DNA of 64,000 bases from Nocardioides psychrotolerans. Lineage in GTDB: Bacteria > Actinomycetota > Actinomycetes > Propionibacteriales > Nocardioidaceae. The translations under genes and the position numbers were made by a program. The DNA lies in contig NZ_FOQG01000001.1 in assembly GCF_900113685.1 (NCBI RefSeq), positions 396,623 through 460,622 on the forward strand, written 5' to 3'. Every line of letters starts with the position of its first letter. The first letter of the stretch is position 1. Below the pieces are notes generated by a model, which saw nothing but the letters and a program-made list of their open reading frames with translations, was not told the origin of the DNA and ran no database searches. This document shows positions 52,408 through 63,269 of this stretch, piece by piece.

Positions 52408-54387
52408 TCAGGGCACCTCGACCAGCGAGCTCAGCGTGCTGGCATTGCCGCCGTAGTCGACGACCGTGAGGTCGGCCTGGAGCAGCGTGCCCGTCTCGAG
52501 CGGCACGAACTCGTAGGTGAGGTTGGCGGTGTCGGAGTAGAGCCCGACGTCGCTGGTCGGCTCCCACACCTGCTCGCCGTCGGCGCCGATGGTCAGCACG
52601 TCGGGGATGATGATGCCCTCGGGGTCGGGCGCGAGCTCGCCGTAGCCGCCGGTCAGCTCGTCGTAGAGGTAGATCGTCTCGCTGACGAACTCGCCGGCCT
52701 CGACGTCGAGCACCAGCGACAGCAGGGCATCCTGCGGGTCGACCTGGTCGGGGTCGGTCGAGGCGTAGTAGGTCATCGGCACGTCGAAGAACGCCGTGCT
52801 GAGGTCTTCGCTCAGGTCGAGGTCGACGTAGGCGTAGGCCGAGTCCACGCCGTCGTCGATCTGGAGGAACGTCAGGTCGTAGTTGCCCGACGCGGTGGGC
52901 GAGCCGCCCTCGTCGGTGAAGTCCGCGATCTCCTCGCCGAGGTAGGTGATCGACTCGTCGTCGTTGACCAGGGCATAGCTGATGGTCGCCTCGGTGATGT
53001 TGTCCAGGGCAGCAGGGTCGTAGGCACCGGTCAGCGTGATGCTGCCGTCGTCGTCGAAGGTGACCTCCGGACCGGCCTCGGGGTCGGTGAAGGTCGGCAG
53101 CTCCTCGTCGGGAATCGCCTCGCCCGCGGCGTAGTAGCTGTCGAGGAAGGAGCGCCACTCCTGCGAGCTCACGACGTCGGCGTACGCCGGGTCGGCGAGG
53201 TCGACGACCGGCGGGAGATAGATCGACAGGCCGGTCGCGCCGGCGGTCCCGGCACCCTCCACGCTGTCGAGCACGACGTCGTCGAGCGCACTGACGAGCG
53301 CGTCGGCCTGCTCGGCCACCTCGGGGGCGGACTCGCCGATCGAGGTCGCGAGGAGCCCGAGGTCGCTGAGGTGCTTGTCCTGGCTCTGGTCCGGGCTCTT
53401 GCCGAAGGCCAGCGTGGTCGCCTCGGACTGACCCACGGCGGGAGCGACGTCGGTCGACTGCTCCTCCATCGCCGCGGCGAAGGCGGCGACCGCTTCGTCG
53501 ACGGCGTCCATCTGCGTCAGGTCGACCATCGAGAGCGTGATCGTGTCACTGGTGCCCTGGTCGGCGGCCTGGCCCGCGAAGCCGGCGATGATCTCGGAGC
53601 CGAGCTCGTCGGCCGTGGCCTCGGGGTCGTCGGCGAGCAGCTGCAGGGAGGTGTAGTCCCAGCCGTGACCGGGCTCGAGCTCCTGCGAGGCGACCAGCCG
53701 GTCGGCCAGCGGCGCGACCGCGCTGGCGACCTCGTAGTTGGCCATCAGGCAGGCGTCGAAGCCGAGCAGGTCGAGCTTGTCGACTCCGGCCTGCTCGAGA
53801 CCGCTGGAGATGCCCGCGGTGATCTCGGCCAGGTCGAGCACGTCGTAGTCGCTGCCCTCGTCGGGCCCGATGCCCGGCCATGAGGCGCCGTGGTCGGAGA
53901 TGATCAGCGCGTAGTGCCCTGCGCGGTTGGCCTCGATGCCCTCGGCGACGAAGCGCGCGAGCACCTCGGGGTCGGCCGAGTTGACGTCGCCGAGGTCCTC
54001 GACGACCTCGGTCGCGCCGCCCTGGCCGATGTCGAGGATGCGGCCACCGACCCAGCTGCCCTGGTCGAGCAGCTCGTCGTCGCCGTAGCCCTCGTTGCGG
54101 TCCATGAACTCGCGCACGTGCAGGTTGTCGTTGGAGCCCACGACACCGATCTCGTTGACGTCGGCGACCATGAACGGCTCGAGGTCGGTGTCGGCCATCG
54201 AGTAGTGGAGCACCGTCCAGCCGTCGCCCTCGCGGCCGGTGTGCTCGACCGCACTCGTGGCGCCACCACCGCCGCCGCCGTCGGACCCGGGCTTCTCGGA
54301 GCCGCCTCCGCTGCAGGCGGAGGTAAGCAGGAGGAGGGCCGCTGAGGCCAGGACGAGGCGTGACGAGGACGCGTTGAAGGGAGGCAC
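52408..54387 (-). CDS. Clostripain-family (C11) cysteine peptidase lipoprotein
   Basis: The 659-residue protein has a lipobox LLTSAC (C25), a Gly/Ser-rich spacer and a C11 peptidase domain: TVLHYSMADTDLEPFMVADVNEI, catalytic His166 in YALIISDHGASW and Cys213 in DLLGFDACLMANYEV. A long C-terminal beta-rich region (residues ~430-659) may bind substrate or the wall. C11 enzymes cleave after Arg or Lys and are often calcium dependent. It is a solitary gene convergent with the acidic membrane protein gene. Confidence 0.88.
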   Translation of the reverse strand: MPPFNASSSRLVLASAALLLLTSACSGGGSEKPGSDGGGGGGATSAVEHTGREGDGWTVLHYSMADTDLEPFMVADVNEIGVVGSNDNLHVREFMDRNEGYGDDELLDQGSWVGGRILDIGQGGATEVVEDLGDVNSADPEVLARFVAEGIEANRAGHYALIISDHGASWPGIGPDEGSDYDVLDLAEITAGISSGLEQAGVDKLDLLGFDACLMANYEVASAVAPLADRLVASQELEPGHGWDYTSLQLLADDPEATADELGSEIIAGFAGQAADQGTSDTITLSMVDLTQMDAVDEAVAAFAAAMEEQSTDVAPAVGQSEATTLAFGKSPDQSQDKHLSDLGLLATSIGESAPEVAEQADALVSALDDVVLDSVEGAGTAGATGLSIYLPPVVDLADPAYADVVSSQEWRSFLDSYYAAGEAIPDEELPTFTDPEAGPEVTFDDDGSITLTGAYDPAALDNITEATISYALVNDDESITYLGEEIADFTDEGGSPTASGNYDLTFLQIDDGVDSAYAYVDLDLSEDLSTAFFDVPMTYYASTDPDQVDPQDALLSLVLDVEAGEFVSETIYLYDELTGGYGELAPDPEGIIIPDVLTIGADGEQVWEPTSDVGLYSDTANLTYEFVPLETGTLLQADLTVVDYGGNASTLSSLVEVP

Positions 54388-54489
54388 GACGCGAAAATAG
54401 GTCTCCGGCGTGACGTGCGTCTGCCGAAGTCCCCAGCAGCGGGGTGGGGGCTAGACCGGTCCCTCGTCACACGCCGGTACGGTCGGCAC

Positions 54490-54990
54490 GTGAGTCCCGC
54501 ACCCCTGCCGCCCACGGCCGACCAGATCCGCACGCTGCCGTCGCACTTCGACCGGACCGTCGCACCCGAGGCGATCGACGAGAACGGCCACATGAACATC
54601 TCGGTCTACTTCCGCGAGGCCTCCTGGGCGGCATGGCTGCGGCTGGGCGAGCTCGGGATGGGCGAGGACTACATCGGCTCCCGCGGGCTGTCGTTCTTCA
54701 CCGTCGAGCACTCCATCCGCTACCTCGGCGAGCTGCGGCTCGACGAGACCTACGCGGTCCACACCGGCATCGCCGGGCGGACGTCGAAGGCCGTCCACGC
54801 GGTCTCCTTCGTGCTCGACCGCACCCACGACCGGCTCGCCTGCGTCATGGAGGTGATGTACGTCCACGTCGCGATGGACACCCGTCGGGCGTGCGACATC
54901 CCCGACGACATCGCGACGGCCCTCGACGCCGACATCGCCACGCACCCCTGGGTCGCCGACGTCGCGACCGGGCTGGGCCTGCGCCGGTGA
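54490..54990 (+). CDS. Acyl-CoA thioesterase, hotdog fold (4HBT type)
   Basis: The 166-residue protein has the DENGHMNISVYFREASWAAWLRLGE motif containing the catalytic acidic residue of 4-hydroxybenzoyl-CoA thioesterase-like enzymes, and a following SIRYLGELRLDETYAVHTGI strand. GTG 54490 is 6 nt after TACGGT (54478-54483), suggesting a leaderless transcript. It overlaps the BtuF-like gene by 4 bp. Substrate unknown. Confidence 0.85.
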   Translation: MSPAPLPPTADQIRTLPSHFDRTVAPEAIDENGHMNISVYFREASWAAWLRLGELGMGEDYIGSRGLSFFTVEHSIRYLGELRLDETYAVHTGIAGRTSKAVHAVSFVLDRTHDRLACVMEVMYVHVAMDTRRACDIPDDIATALDADIATHPWVADVATGLGLRR

Positions 54991-55727
54991 CGGACCTCCC
55001 GTTCGACGACCTGGGCACGGTCTACGACGGTCCCCGCCCCGTGCGCCGGGTCGTCTCGCTGGTCCCCTCCATCACCGAGGCGCTCGCCTCGGTCGACCGC
55101 GCGGCGCTGGTGGGTGCGACCGACTGGTGCACGCACCCGGCCGACCTCGACGTCACGCGGGTGCGCGGCACCAAGAACCCCGACCTGGCGGCCATCCGGG
55201 CCCTCTCCCCCGACCTGGTGGTGTGCACCAAGGAGGAGAACCGCGAGCTGGACGTACGCCGGCTCCGCGAGGCCGGCGTGCGGGTCTGGGTCACCGACAT
55301 CGAGACCGTGCCCGGCGCGGTCGCCTCGCTCGAGCGGTTGCTCGACGTGCTCGGGTGGCCCTGGCCCGAGTGGCTGCTTCGCTCGCGCTCGCTCTGGTGC
55401 GGGCCGGTGCCGCCCGTGACGGCCCGGGTGGCGATGCCGATCTGGCGCGACCCCTGGATGGTCGTGGGCAGCACCACCTTCACCGGTGACCTGCTGCGCC
55501 GACTCGGCTGGGAGAACGTGTTCGCCGAGCACCCGGACCGCTATCCCACCGTCGACCTCGCGGCCGTCGACGGCGCTGGAGCGGACGTCGTACTGCTGCC
55601 GGACGAGCCCTACGTCTTCACGGCCGAGGACGGGCCGGAGGCCTTCACCCGGACGCCGACCCGGCTCGTGAACGGACGCCTGCTGACGTGGTACGGCCCG
55701 TCGCTCGTCGAGGCCGCGACGCTGTAG
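54987..55727 (+). CDS. Cytosolic BtuF-like (helical-backbone metal receptor) protein
   Basis: The 246-residue protein begins PVRRVVSLVPSITEALASV and contains GTKNPDLAAIRALSPDLVVCTKEENRELDVRRLREAGVRVWVTD, LLRRLGWENVF and DVVLLPDEPYVFT. These resemble class III substrate-binding proteins for vitamin B12 and siderophores. There is no signal peptide or lipobox, so it is probably cytoplasmic, as for other stand-alone actinobacterial members. GTG 54987 overlaps the thioesterase stop. The B12-dependent icmF lies 5 kb away, but no link is shown. Confidence 0.85.
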   Translation: MTDLPFDDLGTVYDGPRPVRRVVSLVPSITEALASVDRAALVGATDWCTHPADLDVTRVRGTKNPDLAAIRALSPDLVVCTKEENRELDVRRLREAGVRVWVTDIETVPGAVASLERLLDVLGWPWPEWLLRSRSLWCGPVPPVTARVAMPIWRDPWMVVGSTTFTGDLLRRLGWENVFAEHPDRYPTVDLAAVDGAGADVVLLPDEPYVFTAEDGPEAFTRTPTRLVNGRLLTWYGPSLVEAATL

Positions 55728-55749
55728 CCCAGCCCAGCCCAGCCCAGCC

Positions 55750-55756
<7 letters not shown>
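55726..55756. repeat. AGCCC tandem repeat between convergent genes
   Basis: Five perfect AGCCC units (55726-55750) plus one after a T (55752-55756). The repeat begins within the TAG of the BtuF-like gene and contains the stop of ppsA (55750-55752), so copy-number change would alter neither protein core. Confidence 0.85.
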
Positions 55757-58184
<2,428 letters not shown>

Positions 58185-58188
<4 letters not shown>

Positions 58189-59069
58189 GGTTGCTCACTT
58201 CTGTGGTTGTCGCGGGCCTTGAAACGCTGGCGGCTGGGGACGCCGCCGTTCTTCTTGAGGGTCTGCAAGATCAGCGTGGAGATCTCCTCGACGGACTTGG
58301 CCGACGAGTCGATCACCGGCACCCGGTGGGCGGCGAAGATCTCGGTCGCGCGTCGCAGCTCCCAGCGACACTGCTCGGGAGTGGCGTAGCGCGAGCCCGG
58401 GCGGCGCTCGTTGCGCACGCGGGCGAGCCGGTCGACGGTGGTGGTGATGCCGAAGCACCGGTCCTGAAGGTCCTTGACCGGGCGCGGCAGGTCGGAGGAC
58501 TCGAGGTCCTCATCGACCAGCGGGTAGTTGGCGACGAAGAGTCCGTGCTGGAGCGCGAGGTACATGCTCGTGGGCGTCTTGCCGCAGCGCGACGGCGCCA
58601 GCAGGATCACGTCGGCCTTGTCGAGCGCGCGCAGGCTCTGCCCGTCGTCGTGCTCGATGGTGAACTCGACGGCGGCCATGCGGGTGTTGTAGCGCTTGAT
58701 GTCGCCGACGCCGTGCAGCCGGGCTGCCTCACGGATGCCGCGCTGGCCGAGGATGCTCTCCACCCGGCTCATGTGCATGTCGAAGAAGTCGATCAGCGGC
58801 GCCGTGGTCTTGCGCAGCGCGTCGCGGATGCTGTCTTCGGCCGCAGTGGTGAACGCCAGCGGGGTGACCGGTCCGGCCATCGCCTCGTCGAGGATCTCCA
58901 CCACCCGCTGCGCGTCCTCGACCGTGGAGATGAACGGGATGACCGTGCGCTCGAAGACCTGGTCGGGGAACTGGATGAGCAGTGCGTTGCCCATCGTCTC
59001 CGCACTGATGCCGGTGCTGTCGGACAGGAAGAAGACCGGCACCACGTGGTCGTCGCTCGAGCTGCTCAT
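58185..59069 (-). CDS. ppsR: PEP synthase regulatory protein (DUF299 kinase/pyrophosphorylase)
   Basis: PpsR inactivates PEP synthase by ADP-dependent threonine phosphorylation and reactivates it by Pi-dependent pyrophosphorolysis. The 294-residue protein has [23 protein letters not shown] near the N-terminus and the P-loop-like [17 protein letters not shown] in the middle, with [12 protein letters not shown] near the end. ATG 59069 follows GGGAGG. It is translationally coupled to ppsA. Confidence 0.95.
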
Positions 59070-59148
59070 CCGCCATTCCTCCCGCTCCCGTTGCGGCGTA
59101 GACGGGCATCGTCGCACGTGCCTGCTGCCCGGTCGCACGCGTCCACAT

Positions 59149-59727
59149 CTAGTGCCGGGCGGGCTGCGCGCGAGCCAGCGTCGAGACCCAGCTGACCATC
59201 GGTCCGAGCAGCACGATCACCAGCAACGTCCCGGGCCCGACGGCCGCGCCGCAGAGCCAGCCGATGACGGCGCCCCCACCCTGGACGAGCCCATAGCTCC
59301 ACCGGAACGGCACCGGCGGGTCGAGCGCGATCGCCGCCGCCTCCGTCGGTCCCGCCCCGGCACCCTCCGCGAGGTAGCCCGCGACCCCGATCGCCACCAC
59401 CGGCAGGGAGATCGCGAGCAGCGCCGCGCGTGCCCACCACTGCTCGGGCTGCTCGAGGACCGCGAGCACGGCGGTGACCACAGCACCCACCACCACGGGC
59501 TGCACGACCGTCCCTACGCCCGGGCGCAACCCGCGTGCCCACGCGACCCCGACCAGCACGATCCCCACCGCCAGGTTGACGATCCAGAAGTCGAGCTCGA
59601 GCGCGAGCGAGATCCCGTTGATCATCGTCGAGTAGCCGTCCGAGCCCAGCGCCGCCGTCAGCAGCAGGCCCACGCCGATCCCGAGGACCGTGCAGGAGAC
59701 CACGAGGCGGGTGACGACGGTGAGCAC
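59149..59727 (-). CDS. YczE-like membrane protein
   Basis: The 192-residue product has five or six helices with features of the YczE/YitT group: GIGVGLLLTAALGSDGYSTMINGISLALELDFWIVNLAVGIVLVGVAWARG, GVGTVVQPVVVG and YGLVQGGGAVIGW. It follows the EamA transporter by 23 bp on the same strand and is probably co-transcribed. Function unknown. Confidence 0.75.
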   Translation of the reverse strand: MLTVVTRLVVSCTVLGIGVGLLLTAALGSDGYSTMINGISLALELDFWIVNLAVGIVLVGVAWARGLRPGVGTVVQPVVVGAVVTAVLAVLEQPEQWWARAALLAISLPVVAIGVAGYLAEGAGAGPTEAAAIALDPPVPFRWSYGLVQGGGAVIGWLCGAAVGPGTLLVIVLLGPMVSWVSTLARAQPARH

Positions 59728-59750
59728 GGCGCGATCTTCTCAGGACGAGG

Positions 59751-60668
59751 TCACGCCACCCGCGTCCGGACGGCGGAGCCGGCGCAGAGGATGACGACGA
59801 GACCACCGAGCACCGTGGTCGCCGCGATGTCCTCGCCGAGCAGCAGCACCGCCCACGCGATGCTCAGCACCGGCTGGACGAGCTGCACCTGGCTGACCCG
59901 CGCCATGGGTCCGATGGCGAGACCGCGGTACCACGCGAAAAAGCCGAGGAACATGCTCACCACCCCGAGGTAGCCGAACGCCGCCCACTGGACGGGGCTC
60001 GCCTCCCCGACCCCGTTGGGCGCCGACCGGAGAGCCAGCAGGACCATCAGCGGAGCGCAGACGACCAGCGCCCAGGACACGGTCTGCCACGCGCCGAGCT
60101 CACGGGCGAGCAGCCCACCCTCGGCGTAGCCGATCGCAGCAGCCACCACCGCACCGAAGAGGAGCAGGTCGGCCCACTGCAGCCGCACCGCGCCGCCGGA
60201 CTGGACGGAGGCGAAGAGGACCGCGGCCAGCGCACCCGCCCCGGCCACCACCCAGAAGGCCCGGGGTGGTCGCTCGTGCCCGCGCAGCACCGCCGCCACC
60301 GCCGTCGTGACGGGCAGGACCGCGATGATGACGGCGCCGTGGCTCGCCGGGACGGTGACGAGCGCGAAGGACGTGAGCAACGGGAAGCCGACGACGATCC
60401 CCGCCCCGACGACGAGCAGCCGGAGCCACTGGACGCCCTGCGGAAGGCGTTGCCTGGTGACGGCGAGCGCCAGGAGGGCGAGGGTCGCGGCGACGACCGC
60501 GCGCCCCGAGCCGATGAAGAGCGGCGGCAGCGCCTCGACGGCGACGCGGGTGAGCGGCACGGTCAACGAGAAGGCTGCTACTCCGAGGAGACTCCACCCG
60601 AGACCGGAGACCGAGAGCGTGGATAACGGCTGCGGGGCGAGGGCGATAGCGCTACTCTGAGGGTTCAT
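59751..60668 (-). CDS. EamA-family transporter, MocR-linked
   Basis: The 305-residue protein has ten helices in two EamA halves (LGVAAFSLTVPLTRVAVEALPPLFIGSGRAVVAA; LGFFAWYRGLAIGPMARVSQVQLVQPVLSIAWA). Start ATG at 60668 lies on top of the divergent MocR ATG, so each gene's 5' end is inside the other's promoter. A GTG at 60698 is an alternative. An exporter next to a PLP-dependent MocR regulator often acts on amino acids or vitamin B6-related compounds. Confidence 0.87.
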   Translation of the reverse strand: MNPQSSAIALAPQPLSTLSVSGLGWSLLGVAAFSLTVPLTRVAVEALPPLFIGSGRAVVAATLALLALAVTRQRLPQGVQWLRLLVVGAGIVVGFPLLTSFALVTVPASHGAVIIAVLPVTTAVAAVLRGHERPPRAFWVVAGAGALAAVLFASVQSGGAVRLQWADLLLFGAVVAAAIGYAEGGLLARELGAWQTVSWALVVCAPLMVLLALRSAPNGVGEASPVQWAAFGYLGVVSMFLGFFAWYRGLAIGPMARVSQVQLVQPVLSIAWAVLLLGEDIAATTVLGGLVVILCAGSAVRTRVA

Positions 60669-62073
60669 GACCGACGATAGCAGCGCCCGGATCGTCACGG
60701 CCCTCGAGGCCTGGCTCGCCTCCGCCGCCCCCGGAGCCCGCCTGCCGTCAACCCGCGAGCTGGTGGCGGGTCACCGGGCCAGCCCCGTGACCGTCCAGCG
60801 CGCCCTGCGCGCCCTGGTCGACCGGGGGCTCGTCGAGAGCCGGCCCGGGGTCGGTTCCTTCGTGCGGGCCGTGCGCACCGCCCGGCCGGCCGACCACGGC
60901 TGGCAGACCGCGGCGCTGCGCTCGCCCGCAGCGAGGCTCGACTCCCTGCCGACAGCGCTGCGCAGCTCGCCCGATAACGTCATCGCGCTGCATGCCGGCT
61001 ATCCCGACCGCGAACTGCTGCCGGAGCGACTGGTGCGCTCGGCCCTCACGCGTGCCGCGCGGGGTGAGGCAGCGCTCGACAGGGCCCCGGCGGCCGGACT
61101 GCCCGACCTGCAGTCATGGTTCGCCCGCGAGCTCGGAGCCGTGACTCCCGTCGGCGTCACGCCTCCCACGCGCAACGACGTCGTGATCCTTCCCGGCAGC
61201 CAGAGCGGGCTGAGCTCGATCTTCCGGGCGCTGGTGACGGCCGACCAGCCCCTGCTCCTCGAGTCCCCCACCTACTGGGGCGCGATCCTGGCCGCCCGGC
61301 AGGCCGGCGTACGGGTGGTGCCTGTGCCGACCGGACCCGACGGGCCCGACCCGGTGGAGCTCGCGCGCGCCCTCGTGGAGACCGGCTCACGGGTGTTCTA
61401 CGCGCAGCCCAGCTATGCCAACCCCACGGGGGCACAGTGGCCGACCTCCCTCCACGAGGAGGTGCTCGCGGTGCTGCGCACCCACGGAGCGTTCCTGGTC
61501 GAGGACGACTGGGCCCACGACTTCGGCATCACCACCACCGCCGTGCCCGTCGCCGCCGGCGACGACGCCGGACACGTGGTCTACCTGCGCTCGCTCACCA
61601 AGAGCGTGTCGCCCTCGGTGCGGGTCGCCGCGGTCATCGCGCGCGGCCCCGCACGGGAGCGGATCCTGGCCGACCGCGGAGCCGAGTCGATGTATGTCAG
61701 CAGCCTGCTCCAGGTCGCCGCCCTCGACGTCGTCAGCCACCCCGGCTGGCGCACCCACCAGCGCAACCTGCGCGACCAGCTCCGCTCGCGACGCGACCTG
61801 CTCCTGTCGGCGCTGCACGAGCATGCTCCCCAGGTGGACGTCGAGCACGTGCCACCCGGCGGGCTGAACCTGTGGGCCCGCCTCCCCACCGGCACCGAGG
61901 TCGATCGACTCGTCCTCGAGTGCGAGCGGGCCGGGTTGTTGATCGCCTCTGGTCGCGAGTGGTTCCCCGCCGAGCCCGCCGGCCCGTTCGTCCGGCTCAA
62001 CTACGCCGGACCCGACCCCTCCTCGTTCCCGGAGGCAGCCCGGATCCTGGGCGCTGCGCTCGCTCGGCACTGA
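60667..62073 (+). CDS. MocR-type PLP-dependent transcriptional regulator
   Basis: The 468-residue protein has an N-terminal GntR winged helix (LPSTRELVAGHRASPVTVQRALRALVDRGLVESRPGVGSFVRA) and a type I aminotransferase-like domain with NPTGAQWP, VEDDWAHDFG and the PLP lysine in LRSLTKSVSPSVRV. MocR proteins usually regulate the divergent gene, here the EamA transporter. TACTCT (60653-60658) lies 8 nt before the ATG, a possible leaderless start. Confidence 0.93.
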   Translation: MTDDSSARIVTALEAWLASAAPGARLPSTRELVAGHRASPVTVQRALRALVDRGLVESRPGVGSFVRAVRTARPADHGWQTAALRSPAARLDSLPTALRSSPDNVIALHAGYPDRELLPERLVRSALTRAARGEAALDRAPAAGLPDLQSWFARELGAVTPVGVTPPTRNDVVILPGSQSGLSSIFRALVTADQPLLLESPTYWGAILAARQAGVRVVPVPTGPDGPDPVELARALVETGSRVFYAQPSYANPTGAQWPTSLHEEVLAVLRTHGAFLVEDDWAHDFGITTTAVPVAAGDDAGHVVYLRSLTKSVSPSVRVAAVIARGPARERILADRGAESMYVSSLLQVAALDVVSHPGWRTHQRNLRDQLRSRRDLLLSALHEHAPQVDVEHVPPGGLNLWARLPTGTEVDRLVLECERAGLLIASGREWFPAEPAGPFVRLNYAGPDPSSFPEAARILGAALARH

Positions 62074-62076
62074 GCC

Positions 62077-62442
62077 TCAGAGGTGACGCCCCCGGTCGCG
62101 CTCCAGCTCCCCGGGTACGCCGAGCAGGTCGGCGGCGGCGTACCAACCACGGAACTCCTCGACCGGTACCTCGACCCCGAGGGGGCGCGCCTGGTGTCGG
62201 CGCACCGTCTCCTCGCGCGGGACGTCGAGATAGAACACGTACGACGGACCGGGGTGCTCGGACACGAGCTCGTGGAGCATGGAGCGGTAGTGCTCGGCGA
62301 CGAGGATGCCCTCGAGGATGACGTGGACGCCGATGCCCGTGCAGTAGCGGACCATGTGTGCGATAAGAGCGATGTTGTCGGCCGCCGGGGTGCTCTTGCC
62401 AGAAGCGGCGTTGCCCCTGAGGACGACCAGATGCGGCAGCAC
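62077..62442 (-). pseudogene. P-loop kinase-like protein with internal deletion
   Basis: The 121-codon frame begins VLPHLVVLRGNAASGKST (Walker A) and continues ADNIALIAHMVRYCTGIGVHVILEGILVAEHYRSMLHELV. The usual ~40 residues between the Walker A and ADNIALI blocks (which carry the substrate-specific region) are missing, so the P-loop is fused directly to the next block (GKSTPAADN). Probably a remnant of a nucleoside or antibiotic-type kinase. GTG 62442 is preceded by TAGCGT. The frame upstream to 62565 is not needed. Confidence 0.6.
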
Positions 62443-62531
62443 GTGGTCGACGCTAGTCGGCACGCCGGGTCCGCTCGTCAGCCAGGACTTGCAGTCCGGA
62501 GCCTCGCCCGGAGGAGCCGGACGGACGCGAG

Positions 62532-63153
62532 TCAGAGCCGCACGTGGGGCGGGAAACCCGTCCACCGCAGCTCGTCCGGCAGGTGCGACATGTCGTTGAA
62601 CACCACCACGGTCGGCGGTCGGTCCGTGTCATAGCGAAGCACCGTCAGAGCGGCGTGCCCGTGGTTGAGCCCCACCCAACGCCACGGCGGAGCGGCGAGG
62701 GCCTGGCGAACCAGCCACCCGATGGTGAATGCGTGGGTCACGACGAGATGGTGACTGTCGTCCTCGCCCAGCTCCGGCCCGGTCAGCAGCCGGATGGCCT
62801 CCGCCGCGAGGCCCTCCCCTTGCGCCGCTTCCTCCGACGAGACGTCAGCCAAGAATGCCATCACCCCGGCCCGGTGCTCGGGGTCGACCTCCTCCGGGGA
62901 CGGCAGGTGGGGGACGTAGTCGCCGGCAGCGTCGAGCTCGATGACCGGCACCTGCACCGTGCCGCCGAGCTGCCGAGCTGCCGAGGTACGCCGTCTGCGT
63001 TGCCCTCGGCAACGGGCCGTGCTGAACCGATCCGAACAGCACCTCCGACAAGCGCCGCCCCAGCAACACGGCCTGCTGGGCACCCCGCTCGGTCAGCCTG
63101 CCGTCGTCGTCCGGCTCGGCATGCCGCGTGAGGTAGAGGTGTCGCACTGACAT
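62532..63153 (-). pseudogene. Histidine phosphatase (phosphoglycerate mutase superfamily), frameshifted
   Basis: The N-terminal half (MSVRHLYLTRHAEPDDDGRLTERGAQQA...LPRATQTA) and the C-terminal half (VQVPVIELDAAGDYVPHLP...DSHHLVVTHAFTIGWLVR, catalytic His in VVTHA) are in different frames. They meet at a CTCGGCAG tandem repeat (62962-62985). Adding one 8-bp unit restores RATQTAYLGSSAARQLGG and a single continuous frame. The gene is therefore intact except for a probable repeat contraction, or the copy number is variable. Confidence 0.72.
62962..62985 (-). repeat. 8-bp tandem repeat at the phosphatase frameshift
   Basis: Two perfect CTGCCGAG units (62970-62977, 62978-62985) and a preceding imperfect unit with one mismatch (62962-62969). 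A unit of 8 bp is not a multiple of 3, so each gain or loss switches the reading frame. Confidence 0.8.
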
Positions 63154-63233
63154 GCCCGGCATTCCATCACGAGCACGAAACCGGACTGGTTGACCTGGTG
63201 CCCGAGGCCGGAGCGATGCATGTGGAGAAGTGC

Positions 63234-63263
63234 TTGTCACCCGAACGTCTCTTCGACTACACT
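63234..63263 (+). promoter_or_regulatory. Promoter of the DUF222 gene
   Basis: TTGTCA (63234-63239), 18 nt, TACACT (63258-63263). The ATG at 63270 comes 6 nt later, so the mRNA should be leaderless. Confidence 0.6.
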
Positions 63264-63269
63264 TGATGC

